DNA from: Myxacorys californica WJT36-NPBG1
GTDB lineage: Bacteria; Cyanobacteriota; Cyanobacteriia; Leptolyngbyales; Leptolyngbyaceae
Length of the DNA stretch: 64,000 nt
Assembly: GCA_019359315.1 (NCBI GenBank)
Contig: JAHHHO010000010.1
Location: 55,435-119,434, forward strand
Direction of reading: 5' to 3'
Both the position numbers and the translations under genes were made by a program. Positions 56,170 through 64,000 of the stretch are shown here, one piece after another (the first letter of the stretch is position 1; every line of letters starts with the position of its first letter). Below the pieces are notes generated by a model. That model did no database searches. It had not been told where the DNA came from and worked only from the letters and a program-made list of their open reading frames with translations.

Positions 56170-57120
56170 ATGCCGACAAGCGTTGTGACTGGTGCTGCGG
56201 GGTTTATTGGGTCTCATCTCGTTAATGCTCTTTTGAGCCAAGGCGAGCAGGTGATCGGCGTCGATCAGTTTAATGAGTATTATGATCCGGCACTGAAGCG
56301 GAAGAATATTGCTCCCGTTGCTCAGCATCCTAACTTCAAATTAATCGAGGCTGATATTCAAACTTTGGATTGGACAGCGCTGCTAGCAGACGTGGACGTT
56401 CTCTATCACCAAGCGGCACAAGCAGGCGTGCGATCAAGTTGGGGCACAGGCTTTCGCACTTATACCGAGCAGAATGTGAATGTGACGCAAATTCTGTTAG
56501 AAGCGGCGAAAGAATCGAAGCGGCTTCAGCGATTCGTATTTGCGTCGAGTTCGTCCATTTATGGTAATGCTGAGGCGATGCCAACGTCGGAAACGCTTTG
56601 TCCTCGCCCGGTTTCGCCTTATGGAATTACGAAGTTAGCGGCAGAACAACTCTGCGGACTGTATCACCAAAATTTTGGGGTTCCGGTCTGTGCGTTGCGC
56701 TATTTCACCGTGTATGGGCCGCGCCAACGTCCCGATATGGGATTTCACAAATTCTTCAAGGCTGCCCTAGACAATCAGCCGATCGACATTTACGGGGACG
56801 GCCAGCAAACGCGAGATTTTACCTATGTTAGCGATGCGATCGCAGCTAATCTCGCCGCCGCTACCGTTCCTGAAGCGGTCGGAGAAATCTTCAACATTGG
56901 TGGGGGAAGCCGCGTGGCGCTAACCGAAGTGATTGATACGATGGCTACGATCGCAGATCGACCCATTCAACGAAACTATATCGAGACGGCGATCGGGGAT
57001 GCCCGCCACACATCTGCCGATGTGTCGAAAGCGCAAAGAATTCTCCGCTACCAACCGCAAGTCAAGTTATCTGAAGGCTTGCAGCAGGAATGGGAGTGGA
57101 TTCGGGCATTGTATGCGTGA
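56170..57120 (+). CDS. NAD-dependent nucleotide-sugar epimerase (UDP-glucuronate 4-epimerase-like)
   Basis: An extended short-chain dehydrogenase of 316 residues. The Rossmann GAAGFIGSHLVNALL, SSSSIYGNAE, the catalytic YGITK pair and RYFTVYGPRQRPDMGFHKF are typical of UDP-glucuronate or UDP-galactose epimerases. Supplies a nucleotide sugar for the neighbouring transferases (inference). ATG 56170 preferred to 56149. Confidence 0.85.
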   Translation: MPTSVVTGAAGFIGSHLVNALLSQGEQVIGVDQFNEYYDPALKRKNIAPVAQHPNFKLIEADIQTLDWTALLADVDVLYHQAAQAGVRSSWGTGFRTYTEQNVNVTQILLEAAKESKRLQRFVFASSSSIYGNAEAMPTSETLCPRPVSPYGITKLAAEQLCGLYHQNFGVPVCALRYFTVYGPRQRPDMGFHKFFKAALDNQPIDIYGDGQQTRDFTYVSDAIAANLAAATVPEAVGEIFNIGGGSRVALTEVIDTMATIADRPIQRNYIETAIGDARHTSADVSKAQRILRYQPQVKLSEGLQQEWEWIRALYA

Positions 57121-57127
57121 AACCGAT

Positions 57128-57151
57128 CATCACAAAATTCATCATAAAATT
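57128..57151. repeat. 12-bp imperfect tandem repeat at a gene end
   Basis: CATCACAAAATT (57128-57139) and CATCATAAAATT (57140-57151) differ at one base. The second copy covers the stop of the ABC ATPase gene (57142). Confidence 0.7.
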
Positions 57152-58233
57152 GGATAGATCCGCGTTCCAGTGGCAGGATCAAACAGAAAAATCTGATTTA
57201 GGTCTAAACTGACGAAGATTTGCTCCCGCGATCGCAAGTTTAAATCTGGGCGAATCTGCACATTCAAAATCGGTTGAAATCCGCGATTCTCACTGGGCAG
57301 CACAACCCGCACTAAGACCTCTCGTCCCAACGGTTCAACAACGCTCACTTCTGCTCTAAATTGTCCCGACTCGCGGCTCACCTGCACATATTCTGGTCGA
57401 ATGCCCAAGTCAAACCTTGCTCCAAGCGTATACTGAGGCTTCCATTTGGGCGGAAGTGGAATGCTTTGTTCACCGATCTGAAACCCTGTCCCCGTGAAGG
57501 TGACGGGCAGAACATTCATTGGCGGATTCCCTAGAAACGTCGCGACCATGCGATTGACGGGACGATTGTAAATCGTTTGCGGCTCACCAATTTGCTGAAT
57601 CACCCCGCGATCGAGAACGACAATTTGATCTGCCAGCGTCATGGCCTCGACCTGATCGTGAGTGACATAGATCGTCGTAATTCCGACCCGTTGATGCAGT
57701 TGCTTTAATTCAGCCCGCGTATCGTCTCGCAATTGAGCATCTAAATTAGAAAGCGGTTCATCGAGTAGAAAAACCTGCGGTTGACGTGCGATCGCGCGCC
57801 CTAAGGCGACTCGCTGCTGTTGTCCGCCTGAAAGCTGTTTCGGCTTACGATCGAGCAGATGAGCAATATCAAGAATGTGTGCGACGGTTTCGACCCGCTC
57901 TCCAATCGTTTTGGCATCTGCTTGCCGCATCTTTAAGCCAAAGGCAATATTTTCTGCCACCGTCATGTGAGGATATAGCGCGTAGTTTTGAAACACCATA
58001 GCGACATCACGTTGACGAGCAGGTACATTATTCACCAGCGTTTCGCCGATGTACAGATTTCCAGAGGTTGCTGTCTCTAGCCCCGCGATCGTTCTCAAAA
58101 TGGTCGATTTGCCGCACCCAGACGGACCGACCAACACCCAAAATTGTCCTTCTGGCACGGTGAACGAAATATTATCGACTGCTGCAAATTTGCTGAACCG
58201 TCGTGAGATGCTGTCTAGTCGAACGCTTGCCAT
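57142..58233 (-). CDS. MalK/UgpC-type ABC import ATPase
   Basis: ATP-binding subunit of a sugar or glycerol-phosphate importer, 363 residues. The ATPase domain (about 1-235) has GPSGCGKST, LSGGQQQRVALGRA, DEPLSNLDAQLRDDT and the switch His in YVTHDQVEA. The C-terminal TOBE-type domain (about 240-355) is as in MalK. No permease or binding protein is nearby; in cyanobacteria one such ATPase may serve several importers (family knowledge). Divergent from the atypical receiver gene. Confidence 0.9.
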   Translation of the reverse strand: MASVRLDSISRRFSKFAAVDNISFTVPEGQFWVLVGPSGCGKSTILRTIAGLETATSGNLYIGETLVNNVPARQRDVAMVFQNYALYPHMTVAENIAFGLKMRQADAKTIGERVETVAHILDIAHLLDRKPKQLSGGQQQRVALGRAIARQPQVFLLDEPLSNLDAQLRDDTRAELKQLHQRVGITTIYVTHDQVEAMTLADQIVVLDRGVIQQIGEPQTIYNRPVNRMVATFLGNPPMNVLPVTFTGTGFQIGEQSIPLPPKWKPQYTLGARFDLGIRPEYVQVSRESGQFRAEVSVVEPLGREVLVRVVLPSENRGFQPILNVQIRPDLNLRSREQIFVSLDLNQIFLFDPATGTRIYPIL

Positions 58234-58307
58234 AGCCTTGATCTAAACCTGTCAATTCTTACCCATCTTAGACTAGAGCTTTTTGCTCATAGAAAATTGG
58301 CTGGTCT

Positions 58308-58354
58308 ACCTGAAAAGGGGCTTCAGGTCGATATTGGATGCAAACGACCTGAAG
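58308..58354. promoter_or_regulatory. Two mutually exclusive hairpins upstream of the receiver gene
   Basis: ACCTGAA (58308-58314) can pair with TTCAGGT (58322-58328). CTTCAGGTCG (58321-58330) can pair with CGACCTGAAG (58345-58354). The shared centre arm means only one hairpin can form at a time, an attenuator- or operator-like layout. It lies in the 180-base divergent gap, 60 bases before the start at 58414. Confidence 0.5.
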
Positions 58355-58413
58355 AAATGCTATTTTATTACAATTGAAGATTAAATTGTTTAGCGTGGTT
58401 CACTGCATCAGTC

Positions 58414-58824
58414 TTGTCCAGCCCGCCCCTAGAACTAACCCCTTTTCGAGTCCTCGTGGTTGAGGATGAAGCCGTCACCCGGACAGCGCTAACGCTTTTA
58501 CTAGAGTATCAGGGAGCCGCCGTAGTTGCTGCTGGCTCAGTCAAAGAAGGAATCCAATTGTTAGAGGGTAAGTTTCAACCCGATATTTTACTCAGTAATA
58601 TTCGTCTGCCTGACGGAACGGGTGCCGTCGTGCTTCAGTATTTGCGGCATCAAGATTCGATGCGGCAACGACAAACGCCTGCGATCGCGCTAACAGGAGA
58701 AGATCTAGAAACGGTGCAAGAAGACCCAGAGTTTGCCGGATTTCAGCTCTACCTCTCCAAACCGTTTGACGCCCGAATGCTGGTGAGTGCAATCGTGACT
58801 TTAATTGAACGTGACTTTAATTGA
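58414..58824 (+). CDS. Atypical stand-alone receiver protein (Asp to Asn at the phospho-site)
   Basis: A 136-residue CheY-like receiver. The fold's marks are RVLVVEDEAVTRTALTLLLE with the acidic pair at about 17-19, the ALTGED Thr and the LSKPF Lys. The phosphoacceptor Asp is replaced: LLSNIRLPDGTG has Asn62 where VLLD or VLSD is expected, from an AAT codon. It may be a pseudo-receiver that signals without phosphorylation. TTG start at 58414. Stop is supplied by a 16-bp tandem duplication. Confidence 0.8.
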   Translation: MSSPPLELTPFRVLVVEDEAVTRTALTLLLEYQGAAVVAAGSVKEGIQLLEGKFQPDILLSNIRLPDGTGAVVLQYLRHQDSMRQRQTPAIALTGEDLETVQEDPEFAGFQLYLSKPFDARMLVSAIVTLIERDFN

Positions 58825-58825
58825 A
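58794..58825. repeat. 16-bp perfect tandem duplication at the receiver gene end
   Basis: CGTGACTTTAATTGAA occurs at 58794-58809 and 58810-58825. The 16-base shift changes frame and places the TGA stop of the gene in the second copy. Confidence 0.9.
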
Positions 58826-58852
58826 AAATAGTGGTGTTTTTTGGGTAAAAGG

Positions 58853-59785
58853 ATGGTCATCCTAAACCAGATTGGGATCGTCCTAAGAAAGATCACAATC
58901 TGTAAAGAAAGATCCGCTACTATCGAAAGGCTAGTACAAGGATTGATGCGATCGCGCGATCGCTCGGAGTTTGACAAAGCCGCACCCATGTTAAGGACCT
59001 TCCTTCCATCCCACCGATTCATTCGGACAGATGAAATGATCATTCATCGCGTCCATCACAATCCATTGCCCCTTTGTGGCAAGTCGATTCGGATTCTCAA
59101 TTGGAACATCGCTAAGAATAATGGCGATCGCGCTTGGCTAGATGACTTCGCTAAAATCCTAGAACGCTACACGCCCAATCTAGTTTTTCTGCAAGAAGTA
59201 CGGATGTGCACTCAAGCCAAGCATTTGAGTGAATTGACCGAGATGGGATGGAGCTTTGCGCCCAACTTTATTGATACTTATCACAACAGTTATGCAGGGG
59301 TGTTAACGGCGGCGAGAGCCTCTTCTCTGACTCGAAAGGCAGTCGTCACCGAGCATTACGAACCTGTGACTCAAACGCCAAAAGTATCGCTTGTGGTTGA
59401 ATATCCGCTACCTAACACTGGTAGAACGTTGCTTACCATTAATTCTCATTTGATTAACTTTGTCGAGTTGACCAAATTTAAGGCACAGTTGTACGAGTTA
59501 GAACGTGCGATCGCGCCTCACACGGGCGCAGTGATTTTTTCTGGAGACTTTAACACCTGGAATCGATGGCGATGGATCATGCTGGAATCGATGGCGCGTA
59601 GACTAAGGCTAACTCGTGCTAAATTTCCTCCAGAGGATGCCCAAAACATCAAGCGATTTTTGCTGTCGCCACCACTCGACCACATCTTTTATCGAGGATT
59701 GGATCAAAGCTGTGTTGGGGCAAAAGTTCTCAATCACGTTGTTTCATCGGATCATAAACCTATGATTGTTGAGTTTTCGGGCTAG
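58853..59785 (+). CDS. Endonuclease/exonuclease/phosphatase-family protein (YafD-like)
   Basis: A metal-dependent phosphodiesterase of about 310 residues. Core motifs of the EEP fold are visible: IRILNWNIAKN with the Asn, LVFLQEVRM with the metal Glu, NSHLINF, FSGDFNTWNRWRW and SSDHKPMIVEF with the catalytic Asp-His. The SGDFN..W and PLDHIFYRGL pattern fits the UPF0294/YafD group. The start is uncertain: ATG 58853, or a later ATG at 58946 or 58989. It precedes cls by two bases and may be cotranscribed. Confidence 0.8.
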   Translation: MVILNQIGIVLRKITICKERSATIERLVQGLMRSRDRSEFDKAAPMLRTFLPSHRFIRTDEMIIHRVHHNPLPLCGKSIRILNWNIAKNNGDRAWLDDFAKILERYTPNLVFLQEVRMCTQAKHLSELTEMGWSFAPNFIDTYHNSYAGVLTAARASSLTRKAVVTEHYEPVTQTPKVSLVVEYPLPNTGRTLLTINSHLINFVELTKFKAQLYELERAIAPHTGAVIFSGDFNTWNRWRWIMLESMARRLRLTRAKFPPEDAQNIKRFLLSPPLDHIFYRGLDQSCVGAKVLNHVVSSDHKPMIVEFSG

Positions 59786-59787
59786 AT

Positions 59788-61215
59788 GTGAACCAAGTAT
59801 CTGTGCTAAGCATCCTAGTTTTGTTGGTGCAGGTGGGGGGCGTTGCGAGTGCTGCCCATGCGGTGATGAATGTGCGATCGTCGCGGGGTGCAGTTGCCTG
59901 GAGTATTTCACTCGTCACCTTTCCCTGGGTTACGATTCCTCTCTACTGGGTGTTTGGTAGAAATCAGTTTCAAGGGTATGCAGAAGCATTGCGGGGTGCG
60001 TTTGGTGAACATCAAGACTTAGTGCGTCAGGCATACCAAGAACTGCGAAGTCAAATCACTTCGTTACCAGAACGGCTTGCGCCTTTAGAAGAACTCGCCG
60101 ATCGCCTCGCTGCCATTCCCTTTACCTCTGGTAATCACGTTGAGTTGCTGATCGATGGTGAAGAAACATTTACAGCAATGCTGACAGCAATCGAAGCGGC
60201 AACAGATTATATATTGCTACAAACCTACATTCTGAGTGATGATCAAGTCGGGAATGCGTTTCGTCGCGCGTTGATTGAGAAAGCGCAACAAGGTGTAAAA
60301 GTTCATCTGTTATACGATGGCATTGGTACTCGTAGGTTGTCGCGAATGTATCGGCGATCGCTAGCGCGCAGTGGCGTTCAGACGAGCGTATTTAAAAGTA
60401 CGAAAGGAAAGTGGAATCGCTGGCAGGTCAACTTTCGCAATCATCGCAAAATTTTGATTGTCGATGGCGCGATCGCGTTTGTGGGTGGTTTCAACATTGC
60501 GGATGAATACATGGGCTATAAGTCGCCGCTCAGCCCGTGGCGAGATACACATTTGAGAGTTCGGGGTGCAGCCGTGCAGTGTTTGCAGGGCTGCTTTTTG
60601 GGCGATTGGTATTGGGCAACCCGAGAAGTTCTGGATGCCAATTGGGATGTTAAGCCCAGTCTAGAAGTCGATCAAACGGCATTTGTCCTGCCGACCGGGC
60701 CTGCGGATCGCCTACCCAATTGCATCTTGTTTTTCGTCAATGCTGTCAATCAAGCGACGGAGCGGCTATGGTTAGCAAGTCCTTACTTTGTGCCCGATGA
60801 TTCGTTTCTCACTGCCCTAAAGTTAGCGGCGATTCGCGGAGTCGATGTGCGAATTTTGTTGCCGAGCCGTCCGGATCACTTTTGGGTGTACTACTGCGCG
60901 TTTTCATATTACAAAGAAATGCAAACAGCGGGCGTCAAATTTTATCGCTATCAGCCGGGGTTTTTGCATCAGAAAGTCATGTTGATTGATAATACGATCG
61001 CGTCAGTTGGCACGGTCAATTTAGACAATCGATCATTTTTTCTAAACTTTGAAGCATCGGTGTTTGTCACGTCACAATCGTTTATCCAAGACGTTGAACA
61101 GATGCTCCTAGCCGATCTCAAAGAGTGTCTCCCTGTTGAGACTTCAGAGGAAAAAGAACCATTGTGGCTCCGATTTATCGCCAGAGTTGCCCGATTGTTG
61201 TCTCCAGTTCTCTAA
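59788..61215 (+). CDS. cls: Cardiolipin synthase-type phospholipase D
   Basis: Makes cardiolipin from phosphatidylglycerol, or acts as a related phosphatidyltransferase. The 475-residue membrane protein has two N-terminal hydrophobic helices (about 5-60). Two HKD motifs are intact: HRKILIVDGAIAFVGG (about 217-232) and HQKVMLIDNTIASVGT (about 394-409). GTG start at 59788, two bases after the EEP gene stop. Confidence 0.9.
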   Translation: MNQVSVLSILVLLVQVGGVASAAHAVMNVRSSRGAVAWSISLVTFPWVTIPLYWVFGRNQFQGYAEALRGAFGEHQDLVRQAYQELRSQITSLPERLAPLEELADRLAAIPFTSGNHVELLIDGEETFTAMLTAIEAATDYILLQTYILSDDQVGNAFRRALIEKAQQGVKVHLLYDGIGTRRLSRMYRRSLARSGVQTSVFKSTKGKWNRWQVNFRNHRKILIVDGAIAFVGGFNIADEYMGYKSPLSPWRDTHLRVRGAAVQCLQGCFLGDWYWATREVLDANWDVKPSLEVDQTAFVLPTGPADRLPNCILFFVNAVNQATERLWLASPYFVPDDSFLTALKLAAIRGVDVRILLPSRPDHFWVYYCAFSYYKEMQTAGVKFYRYQPGFLHQKVMLIDNTIASVGTVNLDNRSFFLNFEASVFVTSQSFIQDVEQMLLADLKECLPVETSEEKEPLWLRFIARVARLLSPVL

Positions 61216-61266
61216 GTTGTGAGTTAAATTGCTACGATCGCTAGTGCCCTTCTGTTAACTGATTTC

Positions 61267-63786
61267 ATGAATGCTACCGTGACCACTCGACCCGAGTTGC
61301 TGGCTCCCGCAGGGCATTGGGACTGCGCCAAAGCCGCTGTCGAAAATGGTGCAGATGCGATTTATTTTGGGTTAGAGCGCTTCAATGCTCGAATGCGAGC
61401 ACAAAACTTTACCGAAGCGGATTTGCCCGAACTGATGGCGTTCTTGCATCGTCGCGGCGTGAAAGGTTACGTTACGCTGAATACGTTAGTGTTTCCCAAA
61501 GAACTCACAGAAGCAGAACACTATCTTCGGACAATCATTGCGGCTGGCGTTGACGCGGTGATTGTGCAAGATATTGGCATTTGTCGCTTAATTCGACATT
61601 TATCCCCTGATTTTCCGATTCATGCCTCGACTCAAATGACCATTACAAGCGCCGCTGGAGTGGAGTTTGCAAAGTCGTTGGGCTGCCAGTTAGTCGTGCT
61701 GGCGCGGGAATGTTCGATCCAAGAAATTAGTAAAATTCAGCAGCAGATCCGCGACTCGCAACGCGAAGCTCCGAAGGATCGCGACATGGCACTTCCATTA
61801 GAGGTGTTTGTGCATGGAGCGCTCTGCGTTGCCTATTCTGGACAATGTTTGACGAGTGAATCGTTGGGCGGACGCTCAGCCAATCGAGGAGAATGCGCTC
61901 AAGCCTGTCGAATGCCCTACGATTTGGTGGTAGACGGCAGAGTAGTGGATTTGAGCGATCCAGACCAAGGCGCGAATCGCCGATATTTGCTCAGCCCGCA
62001 AGATTTGGCAGGACTTTCGGTATTGCCGGAGTTGATCCAGTCGGGCGTCGCCTGTCTCAAGATTGAAGGACGGCTGAAAAGCCCGGAGTACGTGGCGAAT
62101 GTGACGCGAGTTTACCGGGAGGCGATCGATCGAGTCGTGAATGCAACGTCGAATGATGTGGGACGTGATGGTTCCACTGCGAGCGATCGCTACAAGTTAG
62201 AAATGGCATTCTCGCGGGGACTCCACACCGGATGGTTTAAAGGCATCAACAATCAAGCGCTGGTTCATGCCCAATTTGGCAAAAAGCGGGGCGTTTATTT
62301 GGGCGAAGTGAAATCTATTCGCAACGAGCAACTGACGATTCGACTGCAAGCGCCGCTTAAAGCTGGAGACGGCGTTGTGTTTGATAGTGGACACCCCGAA
62401 GCCAAAGAAGAAGGCGGACGGGTCTACACGGTCGATCAGCGCGGACAAGACTCGATTCTTACCTTTGGCAAACGCGATCTAAACTGGCGTCGAATTGAAG
62501 TCGGCGATCGCGTCTGGAAAACGAGTGATCCAGAACTTGATCGACAGGTGCGCCAAAGTTTTGCAGGCGATGCTCCCAAGTTTCAACGCCCAATTTCGGT
62601 TGAAATTCATGGCGAAAGCGGGCAGCCATTGGTTGCGATCGCGCGTGACGAACAGGGGCATATTGCTCAAGTTGAATCGTCCATTCTCCTCACCCAGGCT
62701 CACACTCAGCCACTCACAACCGATCGATTGCAAGACCAGTTCGGGCGATTGGGTAATACTCCGTTTCGGTTAGATAGGTTGACGAATCAGCTTGCGGATG
62801 ACGTGATGCTACCGATTAGTGAGCTAAATCGGGTGCGACGGGAGATGGTTGAGCGATTGGACCTCCTGCGATCGCAGCCAAAACGTTGGCAGCTTAACGA
62901 AGAAGCAACACTTCAGAATTTGGTTGTGCATTCAGATTCCGCAATCGTGGAGCAATCACCAGAGCTAATCGTTTTGGTTCGTAATTTTCAACAATTGAAA
63001 GCAGCGCTTCAGTCAGGAATTGAAACGCTGTATTGCGAATTTGAAGATCCTCGTGTCTACCGTCAAGCGGTTGAACTGGTTCGTCAATCTTCCTCATCTA
63101 TCTGGGTTGCGCCACCTAGAATCACCAAACCGGGCGAGAATTGGATTTTGCAGCAAGTGCGTCAATCTGATGCAGATGGCTATTTGATCCGAAATTATGA
63201 TCAGCTAAATTTCTTTAGAGACGATCGCTGTATTGGAGACTTTTCATTCAATGTGGCGAATCGCTTAACGGCAGATTATTTGAAGCAAACGTTTGCGCTA
63301 GAGCGATTGACAGCGTCCTATGATCTGAACATGGAGCAGTTAACGGATCTACTAACGAGTGCATCACCTCACACATTTGAGATCACGATTCATCAGCATA
63401 TGCCGATGTTTCACATGGAGCATTGCGTGTTCTGCGCCTTCTTGTCTGATGGAACAGACTATAAAAACTGCGGTCGCCCCTGCGAGAACCATGACGTCAC
63501 CTTGCGCGATCGCACCGGGACGGAACATGTTTTACATGCCGATTCGGGTTGCCGAAATACGGTTTTTAACGGCAAGGCCCAAACAGGGGCAGAATACATG
63601 CAGCATTTAGTTCAACTGGGAGTAAAGTACTTCCGCCTTGAGTTTGTCAACGAGTCTCCACGTGAGGTAATACAGACGATCGATCGCTATCGTCAATTGA
63701 TGCGGGGCGAAATTACCGGAGCGCAGCTGTGGCGAGAATTGAATTTGCAGAATCAACTGGGTGTGACACGAGGAACAATGAGCTAG
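61267..63786 (+). CDS. U32 peptidase-family protein (RlhA-like)
   Basis: A large U32-family protein of 839 residues. In E. coli the related RlhA hydroxylates C2501 of 23S rRNA; others act on tRNA. The N-terminal TIM-barrel-like core has LLAPAGHWDCAKAAVENGAD, YVTLNTLVFPKE, and GALCVAYSGQCLTSE with GECAQACRMPYDL, which likely binds an iron-sulphur cluster. A C-terminal extension (about 715-839) holds a second Cys cluster CVFCAFL...NCGRPCEN, as in longer cyanobacterial forms. Substrate here unproven. Confidence 0.85.
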   Translation: MNATVTTRPELLAPAGHWDCAKAAVENGADAIYFGLERFNARMRAQNFTEADLPELMAFLHRRGVKGYVTLNTLVFPKELTEAEHYLRTIIAAGVDAVIVQDIGICRLIRHLSPDFPIHASTQMTITSAAGVEFAKSLGCQLVVLARECSIQEISKIQQQIRDSQREAPKDRDMALPLEVFVHGALCVAYSGQCLTSESLGGRSANRGECAQACRMPYDLVVDGRVVDLSDPDQGANRRYLLSPQDLAGLSVLPELIQSGVACLKIEGRLKSPEYVANVTRVYREAIDRVVNATSNDVGRDGSTASDRYKLEMAFSRGLHTGWFKGINNQALVHAQFGKKRGVYLGEVKSIRNEQLTIRLQAPLKAGDGVVFDSGHPEAKEEGGRVYTVDQRGQDSILTFGKRDLNWRRIEVGDRVWKTSDPELDRQVRQSFAGDAPKFQRPISVEIHGESGQPLVAIARDEQGHIAQVESSILLTQAHTQPLTTDRLQDQFGRLGNTPFRLDRLTNQLADDVMLPISELNRVRREMVERLDLLRSQPKRWQLNEEATLQNLVVHSDSAIVEQSPELIVLVRNFQQLKAALQSGIETLYCEFEDPRVYRQAVELVRQSSSSIWVAPPRITKPGENWILQQVRQSDADGYLIRNYDQLNFFRDDRCIGDFSFNVANRLTADYLKQTFALERLTASYDLNMEQLTDLLTSASPHTFEITIHQHMPMFHMEHCVFCAFLSDGTDYKNCGRPCENHDVTLRDRTGTEHVLHADSGCRNTVFNGKAQTGAEYMQHLVQLGVKYFRLEFVNESPREVIQTIDRYRQLMRGEITGAQLWRELNLQNQLGVTRGTMS

Positions 63787-63928
63787 ACGTTTTGAGCTAT
63801 TAATTTAGCAGGATTTGATCTAGCATCCGTTACCAAATCTGCTGCTAATACGTAAGCTTTGAAAATGCTAAACGTAATAGACTTGTCGGTAAATAAGGGA
63901 GAATAGAGAACAGTGACGAGATGAGATA

Positions 63929-64000
63929 ATGCTAGACATTCAACGGGTGCTGAAGCAAGACCGATTAGTGCGGGCGCTAACTGGATTGAACCGGAAAGCG
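63929..64000 (+). mobile_element. Start of an IS transposase gene, cut by window edge
   Basis: The last 24 codons in the window encode MLDIQRVLKQDRLVRALTGL then NRKA, which resembles the N-terminus of cyanobacterial IS5-related transposases (HTH_Tnp_4-type start). No terminal inverted repeat can be confirmed because the element runs out of the window. The left end is probably within 63787-63928. Confidence 0.6.

Noticed and set aside
1..64000. tRNA, rRNA or CRISPR arrays
   Set aside because: I saw no tRNA T-loop sequence in a foldable context and no evenly spaced repeats with spacers. A covariance-model scan would be decisive.

Overview
The window reads as chromosomal DNA of a cyanobacterium, probably a filamentous Leptolyngbya-like one (the genus is inference). 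The octamer GCGATCGC (HIP1) is scattered throughout. The gene set is typical of oxygenic phototrophs: an Flv1/Flv3 pair, CP12, a cytochrome b6-like protein, DUF3727, a CSP41-type protein, and several conserved cyanobacterial proteins of unknown function. I recognised no tRNA, rRNA or CRISPR array.

Layout. Positions 1-10 kb hold a partial squalene/phytoene-synthase-like gene, the flv3-flv1 operon (photoreduction of O2), coaX, a BrnT/BrnA toxin-antitoxin pair followed by a decayed second antitoxin, a small zinc-ribbon-like protein, a Nudix hydrolase, and argH with an apparently frameshifted prxQ. Positions 10-19 kb hold a NarL-type regulator, a PMT-type mannosyltransferase, trmB, a FIST protein, cp12 behind a 458-base leader and ahead of a clear terminator, larE, a GNAT gene followed by an attC-like palindrome, a TPR protein, a PPOX flavoprotein and cysE. 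Positions 19-33 kb hold a very large SNF2-family ATPase, lnt, a bestrophin-like channel, an exported protein, a TonB-like protein, cobI, a lipase-like hydrolase, a cytochrome b6 paralogue that lacks one haem ligand, and TPR proteins.

Positions 33-47 kb are mostly housekeeping genes on the minus strand: yqeG, mltG, DUF3727, ruvX, GNAT, an F420-ligase-like membrane protein, a CSP41-like protein, Uma2, mnmE, GNAT and selO. An orphan TpsB transporter (plus strand) and gloB follow. Positions 47.5-57.1 kb form a co-directional surface-glycan cassette: two GT4 glycosyltransferases, an MsbA/HepA-like ABC exporter, a GT10 fucosyltransferase-like gene, three tandem GT8-like paralogues (Npun_R2821/R2823 type) and a nucleotide-sugar epimerase. 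After it come a MalK/UgpC-type ATPase, an atypical receiver protein, an EEP-family phosphodiesterase, cardiolipin synthase, a U32 peptidase-like protein and the first 24 codons of a transposase.

The observations most worth a second look are the cytochrome b6 paralogue with a His-to-Gln change, the tandem GT8-like trio in the glycan cassette, short perfect tandem duplications (11-17 bp) that repeatedly sit on start or stop codons, the frameshifted prxQ, the relic antitoxin, and an attC-like element beside a GNAT gene. I found no obvious multi-gene defence system.
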